A DNA stretch of 64,000 bases from Neurospora tetraspora (taxonomy: Eukaryota > Ascomycota > Sordariomycetes > Sordariales > Sordariaceae), in the NCBI RefSeq assembly GCF_033439725.1, contig NW_026944384.1:4278001-4342000 (forward strand), in the 5' to 3' direction. The notes under the pieces were generated by a model, which searched no databases, was not told where the DNA came from, and was given only the letters and a program-made list of their open reading frames with translations. A program made the translations under genes and the position numbers. The first letter of the stretch is position 1. Every line of letters begins with the position of its first letter. Positions 42,651-55,945 of this stretch are shown one piece after another.

Positions 42651-45600
42651 GAGAAAATGGGGAGGCGGGTGGATAGAGGGAGTCGGGGAAAGGAAAGCGA
42701 AGGAACTGAAGTGGGAAGAGCTGGGGAGAGGGAGGACGGGGCCCGGCTGGATTTAGGTCACGGTGGTGGTGAGGAGCGAGGACGGGAAGTCGAGATGGAG
42801 AGCCCGGGGTCGGATGGATAGATAGACGGGTACTAGGCGAAGACTGGACTGCGAAAACAGACAGCAGGCCCGGCCGGTCGACCGTTTCGGTTTCCGCATC
42901 ATCACACACAGTACCTTACCTTGTAGCCAAAGCCAGGCCTACCCAACTTCACTGGCGCCATAGGCCCACGAGTGTTGGGGCCTGCCGAGTGTGGGAGCGG
43001 CCGTGCTGGGGCAGCCCAGGTACAGTGCCTGGTGGGAAACTTGTGGTGGGTGCCCTGCCCACAATTGCTCCGCTATTCTAGGTACCAGGTATCTCTCATA
43101 CGGGAGGAAAGCGAGCTTTCGTCTCGGTTCTCGAATTCGCCCGCCGCTCTGATTGGCAGGCGTTGGCCCCAATGGCCTTCCTGAGCAAAAAAAAAAAAAA
43201 CGCCCAAGTAAACACGTAGCCAAGGGGGTCCAAATCTTGATTATCCCTGTTGTCACAAACCCCCTCCCCGGGCTGGAAAGGGAAGTGGGCGACGACCAAC
43301 CACCCAGGTCGCGATCTGGATTTTCAATACTCTCTTCTCGTTACATTGACCCAAACAGAACTGAGCGGGTTACCACGCCGAAATTCACTGCCTGTTCAGC
43401 ATTAGCGCGAGGTTTGGAGCCCCATGCTGCTAGTCCCAGCGTCGTTAGAAAACCAAAGCCTTCTTGGTCGCATAGGTAGAGGTGGTGCAATTCCTTGCTC
43501 TGCGGGAAGGAAACAAGCAGGTACAACCCATGGAAGACGCAATGTTCAATGATAAGATAGAAGTTACTGAAGTCTGAAAGGGAGGCGAGCCGGGAGGCAT
43601 GTAGAAGCTTCTTCTCAAATGCGCCTTGCAACCGGTCCTGTCCTGTCTCAACGGCTGCGAAGGGAAGGCAAAAGCAAGAGTTACAGTTGGAAAGCCAGTT
43701 GCAAACTGGAAGCCACTTTTGGTTAGCTGGCTACCTTACTTTTTCTCTTGTTTGATACTACGACCAACGATAATAGGGAATCAAGTCGTCCACTGGAAGC
43801 TCAAGTATACAGTATCTTTATTGTATTCCAACTGTAGCAAGCTGAATGCTCTGAGGGTGGTTGTACTTTCATGTGTGTGTATAGAAAGATCTCACTGTGT
43901 ACAGGAGCAGTCGACGTCCACTCTTCTGTCTGTGACACTTCGATTTCGTTTCGGACGGCTTTGGTCATGGTTTCTCGTTTCTAGGAACTGACTATTCGAA
44001 CACCGGGCAGCAAACAGTGAGCAAGTCAATGGCTTCTTGAGCCTCCCAGTTATTGCCGTCGTAAACAGGACTGCCAACAGACAGCAAGTGTCCAGGTCAG
44101 GTAGGTTCTGAGCCATGGGCCAGCAGGTGCCTAGAAACGACATTAGCTCGGGTGGGAGTTGCGACGAAGACGCGACGGGTTCCCGCTGTTGCTTGGACCT
44201 TGACTTGGGAAGGCAGAGACGTAAAGGGTACATCATGTTTAATGCCGGAGGCGTAGAGGTATCATGGAACTACGAGGTAAGTCCAAGTATATGCATTCAT
44301 TATCGAGGTTAGTGCCAGTTCTCAGACTCATCTTTTAGTGAGTAACGGTTCTCAGGGCTGTAAACCGGCGTAAACTTGGAAGGTATGTATCGAGAAGACG
44401 AGAGGCTACGGATACAAAGAACGAAACCAACGGAGTGTGTTGCTTCTTCACTTTACAGGTCAGGCCCGGCGTGGAGTTCCTCGGCTGGCAGCTGGCGCCA
44501 GGAAGAGAAAAGTTCGGGTGAGGAGAAATGCCCGAGCGGCAACTTGTCAGATTGCCAAGGTTGCAAAGAAACCGCGAAACCGCTCGGGAGTAGGCCAGCT
44601 GGCCAGGAGGAGATGGGGAACGAGACAAAACAAAACAAAAACAGACACACCATCTTGCTCTGCGATCAAGTCATGGTTCTCCATCTTCGCCTCATCATTC
44701 TTTCAATCTGGCGATTTGTCGTGCTTATGGGGTTTTGCGGTCAATGGCCCTGTTCAGGAATGCATTCAACATAACGTCAGATCTGCGCGTTCACCAAAGG
44801 ATTTCAAACGAGTGTTCCCGAGAATGGGGTCATGTTAGTGTGTTATGCATATGCTCCTCGTCTGCTCCTCATCGATGCTCGCCATTTGTTAGTAATGCGG
44901 GGCATTTTGGCTGCGGAAGCTACAATCGCACTAACATAGCTCCTTCCCCACAGCAACCTTTTCCCGCTTTGACTCTAACATTCCAAGATCTGCTGTCATA
45001 TGCAATAGCAGTGTCACAACACCTTTCTTCCTCAGCCTCAAGTGGACTTAAACGGTATCTTGGAATAGCAAGACTGAGAGCTGTTTTGAAGCCATTGAAT
45101 CAAGTGCATGAGCGTTGGATTTCGAGAATATCTCTTTGCTCGTTCTATGCAGGTCTCAGGCTGCCCCCCTTGCCATTGTCGACAGGTACTCACTACGTGT
45201 GATTTTTCGTTGATCTCCAAACGAACAACTACGTAGTAGATCGATCAGTGCCAAGTTTCCCTATGGAACCGACGAAAACCGGTCCGGCCCGGCCGGTGCC
45301 CAAAACGGCCCATTTCATCTGAACCGGTGGTTCGGGCTTTGGTGGTGCAAAAACGGGCAGACATCATATAAAATCAGGCGGCGCCGGACAGCGTGAAATG
45401 CCCAGTGCATATGTACCTATGACTCCTGCTGCTGGATTGCGTGTTTGAGATAACGTCCCAAGACGCGAAAGAGGTTTGCATGTGAATGTAGGACACTGCA
45501 GAATCAGACCTTCCGGATTCCAACATGCAACAGATCGAACTCCGCCAGCCTGCTTTGGTCTCCTGCCGCATCACCTTGAGTATGCGCTCTTTTGAGTCAG

Positions 45601-48600
45601 GCCACCTTACCAAGAAGACCAACTTGGCATCCGATGGCCACAGAAAAGTTCACCGTCGGAGATCCGGAACCTATTTCGCGGATTTACTTTGTGGCCTTGA
45701 AGAATTTGAAAAGGAACCGGATGAACCCTATAAGGTCAAAGCGTTCCCAGTGTCACGGGCCTCTCAAACACCACCCTTCTCGGTGATCGCCAAAAAACAC
45801 TCGTGGATCCGAGGCTGTAGCAGAGATTCTCGCTGGGAACCGCTTGTCGAGATCAGTGTCGAAAAAGTGAGGTATACTCTTTTGATCAGTTCTGTACGAT
45901 GTAAAAGACGATCGCGGGTATGTACACGTGGAAAAGCGATTCAGTGCAATGTCTGTAGGGTTTAGTGACTGAAGTGAGGCAGAATCTCTCAGTGTTGTCT
46001 ACATGCGTTCTCAAAGCGTTGAGCGAATAGGGGGTTAAGAAGCACTTCTTCAAGGCATGCTAAGCAGCCAAGGAGGCATTACACCGTTCTTGCTTCACTT
46101 CACAACTAGCATTGCCATGGCCTTCGGGTATGTTCCCTTTTGCTGTCCCGCGCTGTACCTGAATTAGTTGCGTTGTCTAACAATCTCACAGCAAGCGATC
46201 CGGCAAAAAGCTTGCCGAAACACCCATTCTGGCGGATCGTCAAACCCGCGCCGTGTTGGCTGGCCGGCTGCAGCCGGGGAAGAATCTCATCGGTTACCCC
46301 ACCCGGCCGGCAACAAGCCCCACACTCTCCGATCGGCGACCCCACTCGGCTGCGCCGTGTAGCCGATGCCCCGACCTTCCCGTCATCACCGGGTCCGAAT
46401 CAACGATGACTTTTGGTTTTTCGCAGTACCACGCCTAGCGCTTTGATACTTTTCTACTGTCATCGTGGACGGTGTCATAAGACCGATGACCTCGAAACGT
46501 CCACCACTCACATACCTGATCAGGCCCGGCTCCGACACGGGGCAAGTAGCTGGTACATAGGTACTAAAGTTTGGGAGTTTTCTGACGCTCTACCTTGCCG
46601 GTGCGGTATCTTTCCCGCAGTGTCAGTCTACCGCTTCCCCTGAGACTTACTTGTACAGCTCAACCTCTACACCGTAAGTTCGAGTCGAAGGGAAGGCGAT
46701 TGCAACCAATGTGTGATGAAGCCCTGAATCTCTGTTCTGGGCGCGCAATCACAGAGCTGAATCTCAACGCAGGGCTCAGGAGTGAGTATCACCTGTCTGA
46801 AAAGGTTTCCATGATAGGTGTGCGGGAGAGCCTCCCTCGCGTGGTTGTTTGGAATTCGTGGCACCTTGGAAAGTGTTCCTCGGGTCTCTCTGGGGGTGCA
46901 CTGGTTGGTGTCCCGCAAAAGATTCGTGGTCTTCAGAGACTGGCTGGTTTCTCGGTCACTTGATCTCGTCAAAGTCATTTTTGGCAAAGCAGGGCAGATA
47001 GGTACCGTCTCAGAGACAACCCGCCATCCAGGCGAACAATAATTCGCCTGATGGTGAAGACCAAACTTACCTGGCGCATCGGATCTGGTATCATGATACG
47101 GTCTGGAGGCGGTGATGCTGGAAATCAGTGTTCTTAACTCCACGGGAGCAGGCTCCGAATCGAGAACCATGTGCAGCATGAGGAAGTTCGCTGGGGTGTT
47201 CGAGTTGGTTGGGCTATTGCTTATGCGTGGCACTCTTGAGACTCGTTACTGGATGTATGACTTGCGAGTTTTCTGTTTGAAAAAAATACAAGATCAGATT
47301 ACCCGTGGAGATAGGGTGGCTTTCTGACCCATCCCCACTCTCCTACAGAAGTGGGGATGGGTGAAAAAGGCCACCCTATCTCCACGGGTACCCTTCGCCA
47401 ACTGACACGATGAAATCGCCAAGTTTGACATTCAAATTTGTCTTCAAAAGCAAAGTCGCGATGCTACAGTTTTCACGTACCCAAAAATGGCCCACCTCCA
47501 TGGTACACTGTAGCAGGAAGTTTTGGTGAGACAACCTCTTGTTCCTAGGCGTTCCCCGGTATCATCACGCACCCTTCGAAAATTCCCGAATTCTTGAGTT
47601 CTCCTTTTCACTCAGGCAGGGACTTGAGAGTCTCAGGTTTAATGTCAACAGCAGCCCTTTCCCTGTACGTCTGTGAATGTTACGGTAGGAATAACCCTTT
47701 GATCTTGTTAATGATCCATACCTCTATCATTGGCGCAAGATGCACATGCAGGGTCAGGTAATCTTTTGTTTCTTCGTCCCCGTACCATCCATGTCTGTCC
47801 AGTGAACTTTTTAAGATCCACGACATGCCTTATCTCGACCCGGTTCTGAATTCGGGAATCAGAAATCAACAGGTTCGGAGGTAGTAACGCACCGAGTCCC
47901 TGCATTCTGGGTTACCTTGACCTGCAATTCACAGTTGAGGTAACGGGAAGTTGAGGAGCAGACAAGGGCAACCACGCAGGTCCCTCTTCATCACCGGTGA
48001 ATTTCATATTAGGAAACCACAGCAGTACCTATCAAGTATCGACAGAGATGGATGGAATATACCTCTCGGTAATATCGAATCTATTACACGACTCGATGAT
48101 ACTGGCTCAGTATAAAAAAACCAAACCCGTATCCGCCGGTAACGAACGCCAGAAGATCGTATTGCACCTACCGCGCCCATCACCAGAGGCATTGGCAGTC
48201 GAAAGGAAGGAACTGGGACACCCACGCTTGCATGGAGCGAATGCAGAGCGGTTAGGTGCTTGTGCATTAATGAATTGCTACCAATCATAATTCTTCTTTT
48301 GCTAGAGATGGCGTCTCGTTGGCTTGTTTCAGGTTTTTTTTTTTTTTGTTTACCTGTACCTTACGCCGCCGTTGTCGTGGGTAAGCCTGTCCTGGCAAGG
48401 GTTGGGCAGCACAGCGTATCAGCCTTACACAGTACACAGAGCCAAAGAAGATGGAGTGGATATGGTTTCACCTTGTACACAGTGTATCTCCCAATTCTAC
48501 CGGGGAACTCTACCTTGGTGCTATGAGACTCGCAACACCCACATAGTCGCCTCAAGGTGCAGTATCAAAACGTCGCTGTGTGTGTTCGCCGAGTCCATCC

Positions 48601-50000
48601 GTGGAGTGTCGTCGGGGATCTTGAACGGAAATAGAAAACTTCGGAGGTCCATCCATCGAAGCCGATCACAAGCTTCAGGCTCCCAGGTCCGTCCGTTAGC
48701 TTTCCTGCGTCCCGGTAGGGCTCAGGCCCTGACGCCTTGCAGCAGCATCACGGGCACGACGGGGTACAGATGGAACTGGACCTTCTGGGGCCCTTCAACG
48801 TTCCGACAGCAGCACGGAGGTATCGCCATTCGAGATGCCACCTGGCAGACAGTCAGAGAACAACCAGAACTCTCGGTTTGGCTTTCGAAGAATGGAAAAG
48901 CAACGAGGCTAGAAGTGCCAGGTCGCTTGGCGCAATCCGATAGAGCTTTTGACAATGTTCGATAACATGTCTATCCGCCGATCAACACATGGCATGTCCT
49001 TTCCGTCCCATGTATAGGTATACCTTGACTCGCTGCGTGCGAGATATGACAGGTAGAGGTTACCGATACCGAACCTAAAGAACGTTTCCTCCGCTGTACA
49101 GCGCAATACGAACTCCAATCCTCCACAATTGTAGCTCGTCGTCCCTCATCCGTGATCTGTTGATTATTCTTGAGTCTCGCTAGGTACTTGGCTCACCGGC
49201 TACCTCTGGGGGTTGTTAACTGATTGCTTCCAAAACACCGACCCCCGACCGGAGAAGGATGTTGCCAGAGGTCGGCCAGGCCAGGCTGGGATCTCAATGG
49301 TAAGACATGGTGTCAGCGAATGCAGCTTGACCTGCCGTTCGGGTTTGGCTTTATCTTCCCGCGCCAGCTTCTGGCCGGGTGTGGTACGAAATGGAAAGCC
49401 ACCATGTAATCAATCCAATCATGGCCCACCACGTCTTCAAGCCCACAACCACACCACCACACGCCCTGTCGAGGTGGCCGGCTGTCTCCCATTCGATATT
49501 GGCGAGGGGGACGAGCTGACCTCGAGATCAACATGCTCCCTCTCATCGTATCAGAGCGCGGTCCAATGAATTGTGCGCTGGCAATGACGATGGGGGGATA
49601 GCGCGGAGAGTTGTTGTTGCTCGGCTGGAACCTGGGGGCCCGGTCTCGCCGGTCCATTTTTGTAGCAATTCTTGCCATCTCATTCTTGCGGTGTGGGCAA
49701 CCTGTTGTTGTCGTCGAGGATGTGTCTGCTTCTTGAAGGATGTCGTCGCGACTAAAAACCCCAAACCCTTGGGTTGGGACAAGAGAGACTGCACGAACTG
49801 CCCGGCGTTATGCAAATCATAGGCACCGCGACGTGCTTACACCCCTTCCATCCCATCCTATTCGCCGGGGACGAGCTGCATGCGCGGACCGTTTTCCGCC
49901 TTACATGGGCAGCCGGGAATGCAGCAAGCAACTGTGACGGTGGAGAGGGAAGAACACAAGTGCGAAGTCGCAAGACACAAGTTTACAGGTTGGGTACCTC
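42651..50000. other. Gene-free region, asm-1 side
   Basis: No ORF here shows codon bias, plausible splicing or family resemblance. Open frames reach up to about 190 codons on either strand but look random. The base composition looks like normal intergenic DNA, without the AT-rich look of RIP-mutated repeats. It contains the TA-flanked fold-back element at 47302. It may be regulatory DNA for asm-1 or may produce non-coding RNA. Confidence 0.5.
47302..47388. mobile_element. 87-bp TA-flanked fold-back element
   Basis: The arms at 47302-47339 and 47350-47388 are near-perfect reverse complements around a 10-nt loop. The outer 20 bp are exact, and the arms differ by one inserted base and a few substitutions in the middle. 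Both ends abut TA (47300-47301, 47389-47390). The termini begin CCCGTGGAGATAGGG, unlike the other two elements, so this is a separate family or a very small solo element. Confidence 0.85.
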
Positions 50001-53000
50001 CCTGCCTCGAAGGCTCGACAGGGCCAAGGCCAGTCCAAGGTATGCCGGAGGTGAGTGACTGACAAGTCATCCTCGCTTTGCCAGAGGTTTTTAGCGTTGT
50101 TCTCATGCACAGTGAAGATTCGAAGTCTTTTGAATTGTATTGGCATCCCAAAAAAGAGGTGAATCCATCACCATCTGCTCCTGCAAGTCAACGATGTGCC
50201 TGAACACTTGCAAGAAGCTAATTCGCACGACATGTTGACGAGATAGTAACAAGTGGATAATTCAGGGGCACTGCTTCGGACAATACCAGAGTTGAGCAAG
50301 GAAGGATTCCAGATCATGTTCATGCCCCGGCTCTGTGGTGAGGTGTCTGATATCGCCATCGTTCACATCCATACCTGGTCTGGTACAGATAGCACTCAGT
50401 TTACCAAACATGGAGTTGTGTACAAACGAAAGAAGCCACGCCACCAGCAAGAAAACACCAGCTGGTAGGTACCTCTGTAGATGGCCCAAGACTCTGGCGC
50501 AATATAGGCTTTTGCGCAAACTCGAGTCCAGTCTATAGGTAGCTAACTCTATGCGCCTCAGCATCAAAACTCGAGATTGTCCGTTTTGTATACATCTTAG
50601 ATACCTGTATAACCACTGCATCTCCATGATACAACGGGGCATCATGGACATGCGAGGACACTCCAGATCAACAACCTCAACCGGGTACCTCGACCGAGCT
50701 CGTTCACTGCACTGTGGGCTTCCAGAATGGGGTTAGCTTGATCTCCTCTTCACCGCTAGTTCAACCAAGGCTGCAGCGAGTGCGGACTGCTCAGTCGAAG
50801 CGTAGACCCCCTCCCCGGTCGGCCTTCTTTTCTCAACCCCACTGTTTCATACCACACAGTACGGTATCTTGGGTGTAAGATACATCTGAGCGCTACCTTG
50901 CCCTGTTCGTGATTGCTGTTTTTATTCGACCCCTCACCATCAGATGGAAGTCACGATCCAGCCCGCAGTGGTCGCTACCCCAATGCCAGATCAGGATACG
51001 GGCTTGATAACCGCGAGATGGGACGAAAGGGAAGTGGGGCCCAGACTCCCGTCAACTTGGAAGTGGAACATGCAAAACTGAAATCCGGAAATCGATACAA
51101 GCATTTCCATTTGGTGCTTGTTTCGTTGTTTCTTCTGCCATCCCATTGTTCGCATCTGCCGGCGACAACTTCAATTGCTTTTTACTATGGTTATACTGCC
51201 TTGTTCAGCATCATTGATACCTTTTGCTGTGCCGCTGCGTTCATTTCAATTGCAACACTTTCACTTTGATGGCGCGCCCACTGTGGTGCATACCTACCTC
51301 CAGAAGATGTTTTGACTTGACGATGAGTGTGCCTTGTGAGGCCGACGCTTCCACGCTTGAGGCTACCCATCATCAGACGCCCTCCGCCCTCCGAAGTCCG
51401 AACCTTCGCCCTCCTACCCGCCCTCGCGGCCTCTTCATCCCTCTCATCCCCGTGGTCTCGGATCCATTCCCAAATCTAGCCATGGGAAGTTTCATACAGA
51501 CGAATGATGAAGCTATCCATCACCCTCTCATGTACTACGGAGCTATGCGCTAATAATAGCCAGACTGTCAGGTCCAGCCAGTTCTGTCTGTCACGATCAA
51601 AACCAAATGTTCTCGGTTATCCGTCACGAGAAAAAGTAGCATTCTGAACCTCTCAGATGCACGCACGGTACAATGGCGGCCACCGGTGGTTGGGATTGAC
51701 TTGGATCTTTGTGGAGCACGGTGGACGGTTGGCTATCACGCAAGAAATCAACGACATTTTTTTTATTTTTTATTTTATTTTTCTCGCCCTTCCAGTCGTC
51801 CAGCCTCTTTTCTCCTCGCGCCAAGAGGTGACCCCCTCATTCTCGAATGGGGCCATCCCCACCAACGCAGTGTCGTGGCCATGCGTGAGAGGGTTCTCTC
51901 CCACACACCTGCGTATGCCAGCGCGGGCGGCGGCGGGATACTGCGTCAGTAGCTTCTCCAGTCCCCATCATGTATGGAAGATCTATCTGTCTCTCCCGAT
52001 GCGCTGTCCTACATTAGCCTACATACATGTTGCAGCGAAGCATGTCCACACCCCCCTCTCCATGGTTTCTCATGGTGTTGACCTTGCCTGCCACTCCCTG
52101 TCAGCCAGTCGAGACCGTCAATCACCCAGTCAACAAGCCAGTCAGTCTCTCGCAAGCCTCGCTCCTTCGATCCCGCCAGAAGGTCGAGAAGCCGTACCTA
52201 CATTCAGGACCGGTAGCCGGAGGGAAAGCCCTGGGCCAGTTGCCAGTTGCAGGGGAAACCTGGAGGGGCGAGACGAGTTCAAGAAGCAATCACCAACAAG
52301 CATCTATTCCGAGGAGAAATCGCATCACAATTCGCTGGCTGCTCTACGGTAAGCAGACGAACTCATGAGGTCGTATCTACCAAGAGAGCTGACTGGTCTC
52401 TTGGTAAACTGGCGTCCCCGAGCCCATACCGGATCTTGGTCGGCACGTCCCAGCACAACCGTTCCAGACAATAGAAAAGATGGGCAGGTGTTCCAGGAAC
52501 TGGACATCGGGGCCAAGCCGACAGAGAGAGGGAAAGGAAGCAGTGAAAGTGAAAAAAGGTGGTAGAAACAGAAAGCCACTCGATCAAGCAGAAGCCCGTG
52601 GCAGGCGTGTGTGTGCCTCCGGATCACCTTCCATGCACGGCGTCCACCTGCTTCTGCTTTGGCTGGATGCGGGTATGGTGGAACTGCATGGTCAGTCAAG
52701 GCCAGAAGTCTCAGGGCGACCCCATTCAGTTGCTTGACTTTCCACGCGGTAGCTCCCTCTCCCCTTCGGCTACCGGTTTCTCTGCTGCGTGCTCTTGCGC
52801 ACCCTCACCTTGCATGCCCGACCTGCAGCAATCTACGAGATCTTTGCCATCTTCCGCGATTACACGACAAAGGGTCCGCTTCTCGTCTACGCAGTCTGTA
52901 TAGCACGACATGGGGCTACGAGATCACTCTGTATAGTCAAGACAGTGAAGCTGGGGCAACTAGGAGCGAGCGAGTCGCAAGCATCTTGCGACTGATGGCA

Positions 53001-55055
53001 ATTCTGGTCTGGCGCTGAGCGAGATACCAAAGGGCTAAAATGCAACGCCAGAAACGTTGACCAATTCGTGAGGAGAGGGAGGGGATTCGAATCTGAACGA
53101 GGGAAACCGCCCGTGGTTCTCGTCCATCCATTCTGCCATCCAACCAACCACTCGATGCCTGCCCTTGAACGGCAGGGGACTGCTTCTCGATGATGGTGCG
53201 GGGATGCACGACGCAGTGCACTGCACCTCCAACCCATGTTGCCCCGCTGGTCAATCAACATCACTACGTATTCGACGCAAGTATGCTTCGCATTACATAC
53301 ATGTGCCCCTGTGATGCTTCCCCAGCTACCTACCTCTCTTTTGACCTCACCACTGCCGATGCTTTTCAACGGTTCTCACGTCAAGAGACAACGGTCAGCG
53401 CAACAGAAAGTACCCTCAGTATTGGGGCTACCGACTTGTAACCTGCCTCTATACACACCAATGCGCCTGACAACTCTCGTTCGGGAGATGGGCAGAGAGT
53501 CGATTCCCTGGAGGTGTTGTGGAACACGAGATTTTCTATCCCTATCCCGAACCCCATCCTCGTCGTGTTGGACAAAAGCAACCGTTTCCGTTACCCTTGT
53601 CCCCTATATGCTTCTCTTTGGGGACATTTCACACCCCTGTTTCCGAGTGGCACACATAAACCCCGGCTCCTAAGTGGTCTAGTCTTGCCTCTTTTCTGGG
53701 TTTGCTGAACAAACTGTTCACTGCGCAGCGCCGGAGTCCAGGAAGGAACTGAAGGCGAAAAGGTCTCCTGGAGAGCATGTTGTGTACTCTTTGGGACAGG
53801 AGAGTTCTTGTTCGTCCATTGACTCCCGGGGGAACATATGCGACGCGAATGCGGCATCAATTTCCTATATTGGCAGAGGCAATACTCCCCGAGAAATATA
53901 GCCGACTCGTGAGACCGGGCGGACGGTAATATTATACCTGATACGCGAGTATACCTCTATCAACAAGTCCAGGAGACGAGAGTAAGCAGAGTCGTCAACA
54001 TTGACTGGCGGGCCTGGCTGACGGAAGATCACTCTGCTTATGATGGAAGGGTCCATGATACCCTGATACCGAGATCCTCCCCCACCCGTTGATGCTACCA
54101 CTGTTTTGGGTGTTTCGTTTTGGAACTGGAGATACACCAAACTTTGAGTTGGCGAATCTCTTCACCAACAGAGTGAAAGTTGTCCCCCGTATATATGAGA
54201 TGGTGTGGTGGTGCATGGCACGTACAGTGCCGCTGGGCATAAGCTTATTAGCAACAAGGTGAGCGGCATAAGATCAATGCCCCGGGGCTTCGATGTCCCT
54301 TCGCCACTTCAACTACCACTGCGGCACGCCGTAGGGACTTTTTGGGGGACCTGGTTTGTCACTCACTGCCTGTTTTCCCCCTCCCTGGTCAGCAATCATC
54401 AATACTTTGCCCTGGTATGCTTGCTATGCCTGCCTCTCCATTTCCTGCAAGTGCGGCAGTGGCCGCGGTGCTGCCGTCTATGCATGCTCATGATCGTTTT
54501 TGCCATCGTTTCGTTTTGCTTGTTCTGGCGAGATACACTCTATCAAAGATGAGTTTGGCTTCCAGAAAGTGTGTATGGAGTCTACGTGTGTCCACCAAGC
54601 TCGGCGCTCCTATACATACTATGTACACTTTGCGTACATGTGCAGCGTGTATATATGATCCAACATAATTGTAGTTACCCGAGATACCACTACGCGTTGG
54701 AAGGTCGAGCCGTTGATTATTCCTATCTGATCTGATATCGATACCGCACATCATCAAGATCAAAACGATAGGCAAGATGGACAGACGGGTAGGCATAGCC
54801 AAAAACATCCACCTAATCGTCAAGATAGGTACTGCCTCTGGACAGAAAATGGGCACTACTTGAAAATCGAAACACTGGCTTGTCCCTTGCCGTGGCATGG
54901 AGAAGCTCGAACAGGTCACTGATTCGAGATCGTCGAAACGTCCGCCCATCTTTGCCACAACAAGTAAGACAAAATACACCAAAAATAATCACAACCCAGC
55001 TTCCTCTAGCCAGGCTTTTTTTTCTTCATATGTCAGAGTCAGACTTCGCTTGTTA

Positions 55056-55230
55056 CCGCTTTTACTCACTCGATGTGGTTTTACTCAACCTGCGCTAAGA
55101 TCTGGACTAGCAAAGCCTAACAAGGGCTTCGACCAATCTTCTAGTGAGTTGATGCGGGTCGCAGGGTTTCTTGGGAACGATCCAGTAGCAGGATTGGTTG
55201 AGTAAAACCACATCGAGTGAGTAAAAGCGG
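55056..55230. mobile_element. MITE-like element copy 2, 175 bp, 35-bp perfect terminal inverted repeats
   Basis: The termini at 55056-55090 and 55196-55230 are exact reverse complements, beginning CCGCTTTTACTC, and are flanked by TA (55054-55055, 55231-55232). Terminal and internal sequence relate it to the element at 25162. The blocks 55124-55160 and 55167-55197 match that copy in direct orientation, and 55091-55121 matches it inverted. No ORF. Confidence 0.9.
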
Positions 55231-55795
55231 TAGTCTCAACCAGCGGGTCGTCGAACCAAGAAGGCGGGGCAAGGACGGTCAGTCATCAGTGGTTCAGAAC
55301 GAGGACTATGGAAAGAACCAGACCAGAATCAGAATCAGGGAAGCTCGACGGTGCGAGACGGCGAGCTGGCGACTAAGGGCGACTACGGTGATGATGGTTG
55401 CATGTTTGATGCCGATATTTCCATAGCTGATGTTCAATGGCGTCCGGGCGGCGCGGCGGCGGCAAGGTCAAGGTTTCAAATGCCACAACCAGGTCTTTTT
55501 CCTTCCCTTTCCCCCCAGCCATCCCCATCCAGCCATCGCAACGGGATGCAAGCAAGAGCACGTCAACTGCTTTACCTACTGCCGGTGTCACTGTACTGTA
55601 CGCAGAGTCCTTGCGCTCGACTCCTTTGGATATCGATGGGGGAGGTTGCTCGATTTCGCAACCCACCATCCATTCATTGTCCCTTCCTCTATCGAGCATC
55701 AATCGATGGCATGGCCCTTGCCTATTTTGTTCTTTTTCCCTCTTTGTGTCATTTGTCTTTCCTTCGTTCCTTCCTCCGTTCGGATGGATAGTGAA

Positions 55796-55945
55796 TCTCT
55801 CCTTCCCTTCCCTTCCCTTCCCTTCCCACCCCCCCGCTCGCACCTTCCCAGGCCTCCCCCGACCCCCCGCCCCTCCGCCCGCCCTAAACCCCGGTCATCG
55901 GTGGCCGGGGTTAGGGAGGCCTGGGAGGGGAGGGGGGGTTCTCGG
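55796..55945. repeat. CTTCC array plus GC-rich imperfect hairpin
   Basis: A CTTCC pentamer array (about 55798-55827) leads into a C-rich strand, then a G-rich strand. The block 55846-55858 is the exact reverse complement of 55914-55926, and 55882-55894 pairs with 55905-55916 with one bulged base. The G-rich part has several runs of four or more G. Confidence 0.8.

Noticed and set aside
46667-47233. Open frame of 188 codons on the minus strand
   Set aside because: No family features or third-position C bias. Treated as chance.
51657-52352. Open frame of 231 codons on the plus strand in the gene-free region
   Set aside because: Composition is random-looking, with no domain, no codon bias and overlapping frames of similar length. 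Not called as a gene.
53085-53110. Sequence GGATTCGAAT resembling a tRNA T-arm
   Set aside because: No matching acceptor, D or anticodon arms nearby.
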